NCBI RefSeq assembly: GCF_000761245.1
Contig: NZ_AWOR01000001.1
Span: 682,001-746,000, forward strand
DNA from: Comamonas testosteroni
GTDB lineage: Bacteria; Pseudomonadota; Gammaproteobacteria; Burkholderiales; Burkholderiaceae_C
Direction of reading: 5' to 3'
DNA: 64,000 nucleotides
The translations under genes and the position numbers were made by a program. Positions 20,936 to 29,756 of this stretch are shown in pieces (the first letter of the stretch is position 1; every line of letters starts with the position of its first letter). The notes beneath the pieces are model-generated. The model did not search any database. It had not been told where the DNA came from and worked only from the letters and a program-made list of their open reading frames with translations.

Positions 20936-21020
20936 ATGCTCCCCTCTGTGCCGCTCACGCGGCTTGCCCCTGAGGGGGACAACACCATCGCTGCGGGGCG
21001 GCCCTTGCTTGGTGTTTCTG
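20936..21020. repeat. GC-rich palindromic intergenic element
   Basis: The gap between the two ATPase genes holds nested inverted repeats: CCGC-TCAC-GCGG and CCCC-TGA-GGGG, with an outer CCCCTC/GAGGGG pairing. The style resembles the dispersed palindromic intergenic elements I recall from Comamonadaceae genomes. Only one copy is seen in this window, so the assignment rests on form, not on repetition here. Confidence 0.45.
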
Positions 21021-21056
21021 ACTTGGGTTCGTGCCAGTTTTGAGATCAGATGAACA

Positions 21057-21776
21057 ATGAATAAGACAAGTACTCCGGCGCTGGAAATTTCGGGACTCAA
21101 TGCCTGGTATGGCGAGTCCCATGTGCTGCATGGCATGGATCTGGTGGTGAACCCAGGCGAGGTGGTGACACTGCTGGGCCGCAATGGCGCGGGGCGCACT
21201 TCCACGCTGCGCGCCATCATGGGACTGACCGGCTCGCGCAAGGGCTCGATCAGGATCAACGGCGTGGAAACCATTCACATGCCCACGCACAAGATCGCCC
21301 ACCTGGGCGTGGGCTACTGCCCCGAGGAGCGCGGCATTTTCTCCAGCCTGTCCTGCGAGGAGAACCTGATGCTGCCGCCGCCGCTCAAGACCGGCAAGCC
21401 GGGGATGAGCATCGACGAGATCTACCAGATGTTCCCCAATCTCTATGAGCGCAGGAACAGCCAGGGCACACGCCTGTCGGGCGGCGAGCAGCAGATGCTG
21501 GCTGTGGCGCGCATTCTGCGCACGGGCGCGCGCCTGTTGCTGCTCGATGAGATTTCCGAAGGTCTGGCCCCCGTCATCGTCCAGACCCTGGCTCGCATGA
21601 TCACCACGCTGCGCGAAAAGGGCTACACCGTGGTGATGGTGGAGCAGAACTTCCGCTTTGCCGCGCCGCTGGCCGACCGCTTCTATGTGGTCGAGCACGG
21701 CCATGTCGCCTTGCGCTTCGGAGCCAGCGAACTGGACGAGAAGATGTCCGTGCTCAACGAGCTGCTGGGCGTCTGA
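21057..21776 (+). CDS. branched-chain amino acid-type ABC transporter ATPase (LivF-like)
   Basis: 239 residues. Family landmarks are GYCPEERGIFSSLSCEENL, signature LSGGEQQMLAVARIL, Walker B LLLLDEISEGLAP and the switch histidine region VMVEQNFRFA. The Walker A reads GRNGAGRT at residues 41-48, with Arg47 where lysine is expected. It starts after a 120-base gap holding a palindromic element, whereas the rest of the operon is closely spaced. Confidence 0.92.
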   Translation: MNKTSTPALEISGLNAWYGESHVLHGMDLVVNPGEVVTLLGRNGAGRTSTLRAIMGLTGSRKGSIRINGVETIHMPTHKIAHLGVGYCPEERGIFSSLSCEENLMLPPPLKTGKPGMSIDEIYQMFPNLYERRNSQGTRLSGGEQQMLAVARILRTGARLLLLDEISEGLAPVIVQTLARMITTLREKGYTVVMVEQNFRFAAPLADRFYVVEHGHVALRFGASELDEKMSVLNELLGV

Positions 21777-21831
21777 GCCTGCAAGCAATTCCCATTCGTT
21801 CACAACAAAGACCCAACCCGTGGAGATAAAG

Positions 21832-23028
21832 ATGAAAGCAAAACTGAGCGTTCTCTCGTGCATGCTGGCCGTGGCCGGTCTGTCCAGCCCTCTGGCCCAG
21901 GCCCAGGAAAAGGTGAAGATCGGTTTCGTCACCGATATGTCCAGCCTGTACGCCGACGTGGAGGGCAAGAACGGTGCGGTCGCCATGCAGATGGCAATCG
22001 ACGACTTCGGCGGCAAGGCCCTGGGCCAGCCCATCGAGCTGGTCAGCGCAGACCATCAGAACAAGGCCGACATCGCTGCCTCCAAGGTGCGCGAATGGAT
22101 TGATACGCAGGGTATCTCCATGGTCTTCAGCGGCACCAACTCCGGCACTGCACTGGCGGTTTCCCAGATCGCCAACGAGAAAAAGCGCGTGCACTTCAAC
22201 AGCGGCGCGGGCTCTTCCGCGCTGACCAACGAGCAGTGCAACCCCTATACCGTGCACTACGCCTACGACACCGTGGCCCTGGCCAAGGGCACGGGCGGTG
22301 CCGTGGTGGATCGCGGCGGCAAGGACTGGTTCTTCCTGACAGCCGACTATGCCTTCGGCCAAGCTCTGGAGGCAGACACCACCAAGGTCATCAATGCCAA
22401 GGGCGGCAAGGTGCTGGGCTCGGTCAAGCACCCGCTCAATGCCTCGGACTTCTCCTCCTTCCTGCTGCAGGCGCAAAGCTCCAAGGCCCATATCCTGGGT
22501 CTGGCCAATGCGGGCGGCGACACCATCAATGCCATCAAGGCTGCCAAGGAGTTCGGCATCAACAAGACCATGAAGACCGCCGGCCTGCTGGTCTTCCTGA
22601 CCGACATCCACAGCCTGGGTCTGAAGAACACCGAAGGCCTGCTGCACACCACCAGCTGGTACTGGGACATGAACGACGAATCGCGCAAGTTCGCCAACAA
22701 GTTCTTTGCCAAGACCAAGCGCATGCCTACCGATGTGCAGGCCGCTGACTACTCGGCCGTGATGAACTATCTGAAGGCCGTCGAAGCGGTCAAGACCACC
22801 AATGCCGACAAGGTGATGGCCCACCTCAAGAGCACGCCCATCAACGACTTCTACGGCAAGGGCGTGATCCGTCCCGACGGCACGTTTGCCCACGATATGT
22901 ACCTGGTAGAGGCCAAGAAGCCCAGCGAATCCACCAAGCCCTGGGACTACCTCAAGGTGCTGACCAAGTTGCCTGCTGATACGGTCTGGACCACCAAGGC
23001 CGAAACCAAGTGCGCGCTCTGGAAGTAA
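21832..23028 (+). CDS. ABC transporter substrate-binding protein (LivK/periplasmic type 1 fold)
   Basis: 398 residues. A signal peptide (about 1-24, ending LAQAQ) targets it to the periplasm. The mature part begins VKIGFVTDMSSLYADVEGKNG, typical of Leu/Ile/Val-type receptors, and includes FFLTADYAFGQALEADTTKVI. ATG 21832 has GGAGATAAAG upstream. This family member resembles receptors for aromatic or amide substrates as much as those for amino acids, so the ligand is left open. Confidence 0.92.
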   Translation: MKAKLSVLSCMLAVAGLSSPLAQAQEKVKIGFVTDMSSLYADVEGKNGAVAMQMAIDDFGGKALGQPIELVSADHQNKADIAASKVREWIDTQGISMVFSGTNSGTALAVSQIANEKKRVHFNSGAGSSALTNEQCNPYTVHYAYDTVALAKGTGGAVVDRGGKDWFFLTADYAFGQALEADTTKVINAKGGKVLGSVKHPLNASDFSSFLLQAQSSKAHILGLANAGGDTINAIKAAKEFGINKTMKTAGLLVFLTDIHSLGLKNTEGLLHTTSWYWDMNDESRKFANKFFAKTKRMPTDVQAADYSAVMNYLKAVEAVKTTNADKVMAHLKSTPINDFYGKGVIRPDGTFAHDMYLVEAKKPSESTKPWDYLKVLTKLPADTVWTTKAETKCALWK

Positions 23029-23076
23029 TGGCGCTACCGGTTTGATGCACACCTCACCCTCACCAGCGTATCTCTC

Positions 23077-23961
23077 ATGGAAATCTTCGGCGTTTCATTG
23101 CCCGGCCTGATGAGCCAGCTCCTTCTGGGGCTGGTCAACGGTTCGTTCTACGCAATTCTGAGTCTGGGCCTGGCCGTGATCTTCGGCCTGCTCAATGTCA
23201 TCAACTTTGCGCATGGCGCCCTGTTCATGCTGGGGGCCATGTGCACCTGGATGGCCATGAGCTATTTCGGCATCAACTACTGGGTGATGCTGATCCTGTC
23301 GCCGGTGCTGGTGGGGATTCTGGGGGTGTTGATCGAGCGCTTCTTGCTGCGCTGGATCTACAAGCTCGATCACCTCTACGGCCTGCTGCTGACGCTGGGG
23401 CTGTCGCTGCTGATCGAGGGGGTGTTCCGCTCCGTCTATGGTGTCTCGGGCCTGGGCTATGACACGCCAGAGCTGCTCGAAGGCGCGACCAATCTGGGCT
23501 TCATGATCCTGCCCAATTACCGTGCCTGGGTGGTCGTGGCTTCCATCGTGGTGTGCGTGGCAACCTGGTTTGTGATCGAGAAGACGCGCATCGGTGCCTA
23601 TCTGCGTGCCGGCACCGAAAACCCGCGTCTGGTCGAGGCGTTCGGCGTCAACGTGCCTGTAATGATCACGCTGACCTATGCCTTCGGCGCGGCGCTGGCG
23701 GCCTTTGCCGGCGTGCTGGCCGCGCCGGTCTACCAGGTCACGCCGCTGATGGGCCAGAACCTCATCATCGTGGTGTTTGCCGTGGTGGTGATTGGCGGCA
23801 TGGGCTCGATCATGGGCTCCATCCTCACCGGTCTGGCGCTGGGTGTCATCGAAGGACTGACCAAGGTTTTCTGGCCTGAAGCATCGTCCACCGTCGTGTT
23901 TTTCATCATGGTCATCGTTTTGCTGATTCGCCCCGCTGGCTTGTTCGGTAAAGAAAAATAA
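23077..23961 (+). CDS. branched-chain amino acid-type ABC transporter permease (LivH-like)
   Basis: 294 residues, about eight helices. LivH landmarks are GLVNGSFYAILSLGLAVIFG and NVINFAHGALFMLGA near the N-terminus, and VFAVVVIGGMGSIMGSILTG near the C-terminus. It forms the inner-membrane channel with the LivM-like subunit 12 bases downstream. Confidence 0.94.
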   Translation: MEIFGVSLPGLMSQLLLGLVNGSFYAILSLGLAVIFGLLNVINFAHGALFMLGAMCTWMAMSYFGINYWVMLILSPVLVGILGVLIERFLLRWIYKLDHLYGLLLTLGLSLLIEGVFRSVYGVSGLGYDTPELLEGATNLGFMILPNYRAWVVVASIVVCVATWFVIEKTRIGAYLRAGTENPRLVEAFGVNVPVMITLTYAFGAALAAFAGVLAAPVYQVTPLMGQNLIIVVFAVVVIGGMGSIMGSILTGLALGVIEGLTKVFWPEASSTVVFFIMVIVLLIRPAGLFGKEK

Positions 23962-23973
23962 GAGGGGCACGAC

Positions 23974-24966
23974 ATGAAATCCAAGACGCTTGTTCAACGC
24001 ATTGCCCCCGTGGGCTACGGCCTGCTGCTGCTGGGCCTGATCGTCGCGCCCTTCCTCGGTGCCTACCCCGTTTTTGTCATGAAGCTGATGTGCTTTGCAC
24101 TGTTTGCTTCGGCCTTCAATCTCTTGCTGGGCTATACGGGTCTGCTGTCCTTTGGTCATGCCGCGTTTCTGGGCGGCGCGGCCTACGTGGCGGGCTACAG
24201 CATCAAGGCCTGGGGCGTCACGCCCGAAATCGGCATGCTGCTGGGCACGGTGGTCGGCGCTCTGCTGGGCCTGATCTTCGGCTGGCTGGCCATTCGCCGC
24301 CAGGGCATCTACTTCTCCATGATCACGCTGGCGCTGGCGCAGATGTTGTTCTTCGTGGCGCTGCAGGCCAAGTTCACCGGCGGTGAAGACGGCCTGCAGG
24401 GCGTGCCGCGCGGCAAGCTGTTCGGCGTGATCGATCTGAGCAGCGATATGGTCATGTACTACGTGGCGCTGATCATCGTGGCGGCGGCTTTTCTGCTCAT
24501 CGTGCGCACCATTCACTCGCCGTTCGGACAGGTACTCAAGGCCATCAAGGAGAACGAGCCGAGAGCCATCTCGCTGGGCTACGACGTCAACCGCTTCAAG
24601 CTGCTGGCCTTTGTGATCTCTGCCGCGCTCACCGGTCTGGCAGGTTCGCTCAAGACCCTGGTGCTGGGCTTTGCGACCTTGTCCGATGTGCACTGGACCA
24701 CTTCCGGTCACGTGATTTTGATGACGCTGATGGGGGGCTTGGGCACGTTGTCGGGTCCCTTGCTGGGCTCGGCCGTCGTGGTGGCGCTGGAAAACAAGAT
24801 CGGCGAGTTTGGTACCTTTCTTGCGCACGCCACGGGAGTGGAATGGTTTGGCACGCTGGGAGAATCGGTCACCATTGTCACTGGCCTGATCTTCGTGCTG
24901 TGTGTGCTGCTGTTCCGCAAGGGCATCATGGGCGAGCTTATCGCCTGGCTGCAGCGTCGCAAATAA
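23974..24966 (+). CDS. branched-chain amino acid-type ABC transporter permease (LivM-like)
   Basis: 330 residues. Landmarks are LLGYTGLLSFGHAAFLGGAAY, the EAA-type loop RTIHSPFGQVLKAIKENEPRA and SLGYDVNRFKLLAFVISAALTG. A GAGGGGCACGAC precedes the ATG. It is the last gene of the importer operon; a strong terminator follows after about 20 bases. Confidence 0.94.
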   Translation: MKSKTLVQRIAPVGYGLLLLGLIVAPFLGAYPVFVMKLMCFALFASAFNLLLGYTGLLSFGHAAFLGGAAYVAGYSIKAWGVTPEIGMLLGTVVGALLGLIFGWLAIRRQGIYFSMITLALAQMLFFVALQAKFTGGEDGLQGVPRGKLFGVIDLSSDMVMYYVALIIVAAAFLLIVRTIHSPFGQVLKAIKENEPRAISLGYDVNRFKLLAFVISAALTGLAGSLKTLVLGFATLSDVHWTTSGHVILMTLMGGLGTLSGPLLGSAVVVALENKIGEFGTFLAHATGVEWFGTLGESVTIVTGLIFVLCVLLFRKGIMGELIAWLQRRK

Positions 24967-24985
24967 GGCGTTTCGCCCTCTCTCC

Positions 24986-25010
24986 AAAGGCCGCATCTGC
25001 GGCCTTTTTT
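24986..25010 (+). terminator. rho-independent terminator of the ABC importer operon
   Basis: AAAGGCCGC and GCGGCCTTT form a perfect 9-bp stem around ATCT, followed by an unbroken T run to 25010. Confidence 0.92.
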
Positions 25011-25040
25011 GTTGCCCTGACTTCTGCGTGGAAATGGAAA

Positions 25041-25120
25041 TTTCAGAGATTCCTGAAACTCCTGGTACACGTTTGCAAGCGATGGACTTTATTTCTCACA
25101 ACAATGGACTTTTTTTCTCA
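25041..25120 (+). promoter_or_regulatory. repeat-containing leader of the PQQ dehydrogenase gene
   Basis: Two 17-base copies, ATGGACTTTATTTCTCA (25082-25098) and ATGGACTTTTTTTCTCA (25104-25120), differ at one base and are 22 bases apart, about two helical turns. An inverted repeat TTTCAG-N6-CTGAAA lies just upstream (25041-25058). Such an arrangement upstream of a regulated gene suggests binding sites for a dimeric regulator; which one is unknown. Confidence 0.4.
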
Positions 25121-25188
25121 TTTCAAAAAATGCCTGAGTGCAGCCGGATGACGGGGCGCGTGCAGGCTCATACAGTTCGAGGTTCGAT

Positions 25189-27633
25189 ATGACACATCGG
25201 GAGCAGGCGCAGCCCTTGGCCGCGCGCATCTGGCTCTGGGTTCTGGGGGCGGCGCTGGTGCTTGCCGGCCTGTTCTTCTTGATAGGCGGTGGCAAGCTCA
25301 TCAGCCTGGGCGGCAGCTGGTACTTTTTGCTGGCGGGTCTGGGTCTGCTGCTGTCCGGCGTGCAAATGGTTCGCCGCCGCAGGAGCGGCGCATGGTTTTA
25401 CCTGAGCACTTTCGGCGCGACCGTGCTGTGGGCGCTGGCCGAAGTCGGTCTGGATTACTGGAGTCTGATTTCGCGTCTGCTGGCGCTGACCTTTGCTGCC
25501 GTGGCGGTGCTGGCCAGCATGCCCTTGCTGCGCAAGGCCGGCGAGCCGGGCAAGGCCTCGTCCAGCAAGGCACCATTTGCTGCAGCGGCGGTCATGCTGG
25601 TGGCTGGCATGGCGGCCTTTGTGTCCATGTTCCAGATTCACCCCGAGGTGCAGGCCCAGTCTGCCGTGGCACGCAAGCCCGTGGATGCGGCCAGCGAGCA
25701 AAAGGACTGGAGCCATTACGGCAACAGCAGCAGCAATGACCGCTTTGCCGCGCTGGATCAGATCAACGTGGACAACGTGAACCAGCTGCAGGTGGCCTGG
25801 ACCTTCCGCACCGGCGACGTACCCAAGTCCACAGGCGCTGGCGCTGAGGACCAGACCACACCGCTGCAGGTGGGCGACAAGGTGTTTGTCTGCACCCCCA
25901 GCAACAATGTGATTGCGCTCGACGCCGACACCGGCAAGCAACTGTGGCGCCATGACACCAACTCCCATGTGGGCGGCGTGTGGGAGCGCTGCCGCGGACT
26001 GGCCTACTTTGATGCGGATGCCGCACTGGCTCAGCCCAGCGTGCCGGGATCGACTCCTGTACAGGCGGTGAGCCTGCCTGCTGGCGCCGCCTGCAAGCGC
26101 CGCATCCTGATGAACACCATCGATGCACGTTTGTTTGCCATCAACGCAGACAACGGCGAGTTGTGCGGCGAGTTTGGCGATCACGGCGTGGTCGACCTCA
26201 AGCAGGGCATTGGCAATGTCTCCAATCCCGCCTTCTACACCCTGACATCGGCCCCCACGGTGGCCGGCACCACGGTGGTGGTCGGCGGTCGCGTGGCTGA
26301 CAACGTGCAAGTGGACATGCCCGGTGGCGTGATCCGCGGCTTTGATGTGGTGAGCGGTGCACAGCGCTGGGCGTTCGACTCCGGTTCGGCCACGCCCAAT
26401 GAAGTGCTCAAGCCCGGCCAGACCTACACCCGCTCATCGGCCAATGTCTGGGCGGGAACGACCTACGACCCGAGCTCCAATACCGTGTACCTGCCCATGG
26501 GATCGGCTTCGGTGGACCTGTATGGCGCCACGCGCTCTGCAGCGGACCTGAAGTACGGTGCTTCCATCCTCGCGCTGGATGCCGCCACGGGCAAGGAAAA
26601 ATGGGTGTACCAGACCGTGCACAACGACTTGTGGGACTTCGACCTTCCCATGGCTCCCACGCTGATCGATTTCCCTTTGCACGATGGCAACACGACCCCA
26701 GCGCTGGTGGTCGGTACCAAGGCCGGTCAGATCTTTGTGCTGGACCGCCACAGCGGCAAGCCGCTGACCAAGGTGGAAGACATTGCCGTCAAGCCTGGTC
26801 ATATTCCCGGCGAAAAGTATGCCCCGACCCAGCCCCTGTCCGTGGGCATGCCGCAGATCGGCACCAAGACCTTGACCGAAGCCGATATGTGGGGCGCGAC
26901 GCCGGTGGATCAGCTGATCTGCCGCATCAAGTTCAAGTCCATGCGCTATGAAGGCCTGTTCACTGCGCCTGGCACCGATGTGTCGCTGAGCTTCCCGGGT
27001 TCGCTGGGCGGCATGAACTGGGGCGGCCTGTCTGCGGATCCAGGCAACCATCTGATCTTTGTGAACGACATGCGTCTGGGCCTGTGGGTGCAGATGATGC
27101 CCCAGCAGAAAAAGGACAAGCTGTCCGACGGCGGAGAGGCGCCCAACACCGGCATGGGTCAGGTGCCGCTGGGAGGCACTCCCTACGCGGTGATCAAGGA
27201 CCGTTTCATGTCTCCTCTGGGCATTCCTTGCCAGAAGCCTCCGTTCGGCACGCTGACCGCCATCGACATGAAGACCCAGCAAGTGCTCTGGCAGGTGCCC
27301 GTGGGTACGGTGCAGGATCAAGGCCCCATGGGCATCAAGATGCGCATGCCCATGCCTGTTGGCCTGCCCACACTGGGCGGCACGCTGGCGACCCAGGGCG
27401 GTCTGGTGTTCTTTGCCGGTACGCAGGATTACTATCTGCGCGCCTGGGATAGCGCCACCGGCAAGGAAATCTGGAAGAGCCGCCTGCCCGTGGGCAGCCA
27501 GGGTGGACCCATGACTTACAAGTCGCCCAAGACAGGCAAGCAATACGTGGTGATCTCGGCCGGTGGTGCCCGCCAGTCGCCCGACCGCGGTGACTACGTG
27601 ATTGCCTACGCATTGCCCGATAGCGGCAAATAA
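25189..27633 (+). CDS. membrane-bound PQQ-dependent dehydrogenase, glucose/quinate/shikimate family
   Basis: 814 residues. Four to five N-terminal transmembrane helices (about 10-150) anchor it in the inner membrane and should hold the ubiquinone site. The rest is a periplasmic eight-bladed propeller starting at DWSHYGNSSSNDRFAALDQIN. Propeller repeats are seen in ALDADTGKQLWRHDT and ALDAATGKEKWVYQT; HNDLWDFDLPMAPTLID is typical of the family. Electrons from sugar or polyol oxidation pass to ubiquinone. The substrate (glucose, quinate, shikimate or other) cannot be decided. ATG 25189 is chosen because upstream codons run into the leader repeats. Confidence 0.92.
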   Translation: MTHREQAQPLAARIWLWVLGAALVLAGLFFLIGGGKLISLGGSWYFLLAGLGLLLSGVQMVRRRRSGAWFYLSTFGATVLWALAEVGLDYWSLISRLLALTFAAVAVLASMPLLRKAGEPGKASSSKAPFAAAAVMLVAGMAAFVSMFQIHPEVQAQSAVARKPVDAASEQKDWSHYGNSSSNDRFAALDQINVDNVNQLQVAWTFRTGDVPKSTGAGAEDQTTPLQVGDKVFVCTPSNNVIALDADTGKQLWRHDTNSHVGGVWERCRGLAYFDADAALAQPSVPGSTPVQAVSLPAGAACKRRILMNTIDARLFAINADNGELCGEFGDHGVVDLKQGIGNVSNPAFYTLTSAPTVAGTTVVVGGRVADNVQVDMPGGVIRGFDVVSGAQRWAFDSGSATPNEVLKPGQTYTRSSANVWAGTTYDPSSNTVYLPMGSASVDLYGATRSAADLKYGASILALDAATGKEKWVYQTVHNDLWDFDLPMAPTLIDFPLHDGNTTPALVVGTKAGQIFVLDRHSGKPLTKVEDIAVKPGHIPGEKYAPTQPLSVGMPQIGTKTLTEADMWGATPVDQLICRIKFKSMRYEGLFTAPGTDVSLSFPGSLGGMNWGGLSADPGNHLIFVNDMRLGLWVQMMPQQKKDKLSDGGEAPNTGMGQVPLGGTPYAVIKDRFMSPLGIPCQKPPFGTLTAIDMKTQQVLWQVPVGTVQDQGPMGIKMRMPMPVGLPTLGGTLATQGGLVFFAGTQDYYLRAWDSATGKEIWKSRLPVGSQGGPMTYKSPKTGKQYVVISAGGARQSPDRGDYVIAYALPDSGK

Positions 27634-27656
27634 GCGACGCAGGCATTGAACCGAAC

Positions 27657-27687
27657 AGCCATGGCTCGTCAGAGCCATGGCTTTTTT
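27657..27687 (+). terminator. rho-independent terminator after the PQQ dehydrogenase
   Basis: Two copies of the self-palindromic AGCCATGGCT (27657-27666 and 27673-27682) flank CGTCAG and are followed by a T run. They fold as a 10-bp stem. Confidence 0.88.
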
Positions 27688-27738
27688 CATCGCCGGGCAG
27701 CCCCAGGATGAAAAGCGCCCCTCTCGGAGGGGCTGCGA

Positions 27739-27770
27739 CCACACGCAAACCACACGCAAACCACACGCAA
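27739..27770. repeat. three tandem copies of an 11-bp unit upstream of the TetR gene
   Basis: CCACACGCAAA occurs three times head-to-tail, the last copy ending CAAT. It lies about 78 bases before the TetR start codon and just after a GCCCCTC/GAGGGGC hairpin (27717-27733). Position and iteration fit operator half-sites or simple repeat slippage. Confidence 0.6.
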
Positions 27771-27847
27771 TGGGAAGCGTGGGGGGCCTTTTTTCATGCC
27801 TGCGCTGCGTGGTAGGCTGGCGCGCTTGAATCAATGGAGATGTGGTC

Positions 27848-28519
27848 GTGAGCGAGCAGCAAGGTCTTGAAACTTCACTGAGCCAGCAGCCTTCGGCAGA
27901 CGAGGCATCGGCCGATATGCGCCGAGCCCTGCTAGATGCGGGCAAGACCGAGTTTGCCAATTACGGCTATGACGGAGCGCGGCTGGAGCGCATTGCCGCC
28001 AAGGCGGGCTGCGCCAAGCGCATGCTCTACTACTACTTTGGCAACAAGAAAGACGTGTACCTCGCGGTCATCGAGCAGAGCTACTCGGATATTCGCGAGT
28101 CGGAGGAGCAGCTCAATCTCGATGCGCTGGAGCCCTTGCAGGCGCTGCATGCGCTGGCGCAAAGGAGCTTCGAGTATCACGAGCAGAACCAGGAGTTCAC
28201 GCGTCTGGTGCTGCAGGAGAATTTCCAGGGCGGCGAGATGCTGGGCCAGATCTCCAAGACCGAATTGCTGCGCAATGCGGCGCTGGAGCCGATTGAGCGC
28301 ATTCTGCAGCGCGGCGTGGCGCAGGGCCTGTTCAAGGATCAACTGACCGCTGTCGATGTCCACTATCTGATTTCGGCCCTGTCCGGCTTCCGCGTGGATC
28401 ATGCTGCGACCTGGCACAGCCTGCTGCAGGTCGACCTGTTGGGCGACGACCTGCGCGCGCGCCATCTGCAGCTGCTGCTCGGTCAGCTCAGTGCTCTGGT
28501 TTGCAAGGAGCAGGGCTGA
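27848..28519 (+). CDS. TetR family transcriptional regulator
   Basis: 223 residues. The N-terminal helix-turn-helix is at about 25-70 (FANYGYDGARLERIAAKAGCAKRMLYYYFGNKKDVY). The C-terminal helical part matches the TetR_C domain of the Rut/NemR-like group. GTG 27848 is chosen over GTG 27842 because GGAGA lies 7 bases upstream of it. It stands between the PQQ dehydrogenase and a convergent hydrolase gene and could regulate either the dehydrogenase or itself; neither is shown. Confidence 0.9.
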   Translation: MSEQQGLETSLSQQPSADEASADMRRALLDAGKTEFANYGYDGARLERIAAKAGCAKRMLYYYFGNKKDVYLAVIEQSYSDIRESEEQLNLDALEPLQALHALAQRSFEYHEQNQEFTRLVLQENFQGGEMLGQISKTELLRNAALEPIERILQRGVAQGLFKDQLTAVDVHYLISALSGFRVDHAATWHSLLQVDLLGDDLRARHLQLLLGQLSALVCKEQG

Positions 28520-28520
28520 T

Positions 28521-29693
28521 CTAAAGCCTCAGCGCATTCGCATAGCCGGTCATTTCCAGGTAACCGCTGCCTACGCGGACGCTTTTGCCGTCGGCGCCGA
28601 TGCTGCGCAGCTCGCACAGACCCTCCCAGTAAATGGCGCCGGTGCTGGCGCGGCTGTCCAGTTCCTGGTCGTCCACCAGCGCATGAACCTCAAAACGGCC
28701 CGCCGGTGTCTGCACGCTCCAGGCCACGGGGTAACTTGCTTTGCTGTGCGGGCTGCTCCAGTGGCGCAGTGGCTTGAACCGTACCTGATCGGCGGCAAAG
28801 ATTTGCGCGCTCTGGTTCTGTGCACGAAATGAGCCACCGGCCCAGAGTGCCGAGCCATTGCGGCGGCGAAGATGAAAGGCGGTGAGGGCGCTGCCGTCAT
28901 CGAGGTTCATGCCTATCCAGTCCCAGCCCTGAGCCTCTGGGTCCATGATGGCCGCGCTGCATTCATGGTCCAGCCAGGCGCGGTTGTGTGCGCTGGCTTG
29001 CACAGGCAGTTGCTGCCCGCCCACGGTGATGGAGCCACCGACCTCAAGCTGAGGCTGGCTGTAGTAGTAGCTGGCCTGTTCCTCACGCGGGCCTTTGCGT
29101 GAAAGACCATTCAAGCCCTGCAGCAGCAGTGGCTGCGTGCTTTCAAATTCAAGATCCAGTATGAAGTCCTGGCTGCTCAGCAAAGCTCTGTAGCGGCTGG
29201 CTTCGCTGGCGCTTCGTCCTGGTACGGGTTGACGCTGGAGATACCAGTCGTTGATATGCACATCGGTATCGTTTTCGCTGGCTCCGGCCAGGCCCAGTCC
29301 CGCGCGCGCCATGCGCTGGTCGTGGCGCAGCTTTTGGCCCTGTACATCGCACAGGGCCGCATGGGCGAAGATCAGCTGCTTGGCCGCGAGCGCCGATTGC
29401 AGGCCTTGCGCGGCTTCGATGCGCGAGCGAAAGAAGGTCAGCTGAAAGCCCCAGGGCTTGCCGCCGGCCTGCAACTGCCCGGTGATGTACCACCACTCGG
29501 TCTGCAAATCAGGGTGGCTGCCGAAGTCGCGAGGAAACTGCAGGGTTCTGGACGGCAAAGCCATGCTTGGCAGAGGCAGGCCCAGGCTCGCCCAGCCCAG
29601 ACCGGCAGCAGCCAGCGTCTGCAGGGACTGCCTGCGTGACAGGGCCTGCAGTGCCGGTTGTCGAAGCTGGGAGGGTGTGGGCTGATAAGGCAT
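28521..29693 (-). CDS. Tat-exported lipocalin-like hydrolase (AttH/carotenoid hydratase-like, COG5621)
   Basis: 390 residues. The N-terminus has a twin-arginine motif SRRQSL followed by a hydrophobic stretch and SMALPS, so export by Tat is likely. The body begins FPRDFGSHPDLQTEWWYITGQL, the hallmark of this double-lipocalin family. LDHECSAAIMDPEAQGWDWIG is a second conserved block. These proteins are usually encoded with an FtsX-type permease and ATPase, as here, but their substrate is unknown. Confidence 0.88.
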   Translation of the reverse strand: MPYQPTPSQLRQPALQALSRRQSLQTLAAAGLGWASLGLPLPSMALPSRTLQFPRDFGSHPDLQTEWWYITGQLQAGGKPWGFQLTFFRSRIEAAQGLQSALAAKQLIFAHAALCDVQGQKLRHDQRMARAGLGLAGASENDTDVHINDWYLQRQPVPGRSASEASRYRALLSSQDFILDLEFESTQPLLLQGLNGLSRKGPREEQASYYYSQPQLEVGGSITVGGQQLPVQASAHNRAWLDHECSAAIMDPEAQGWDWIGMNLDDGSALTAFHLRRRNGSALWAGGSFRAQNQSAQIFAADQVRFKPLRHWSSPHSKASYPVAWSVQTPAGRFEVHALVDDQELDSRASTGAIYWEGLCELRSIGADGKSVRVGSGYLEMTGYANALRL

Positions 29694-29756
29694 GGCCCAT
29701 TGTCGCCCAGCCGATCAGCGCAATGCCATCATCCCGAGGTGCTGCTTTGCGCGGGC

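Noticed and set aside
23095-24996. Long antisense frame over the two ABC permease genes
   Set aside because: Overlaps clear LivH/LivM-like genes and shows no domain.
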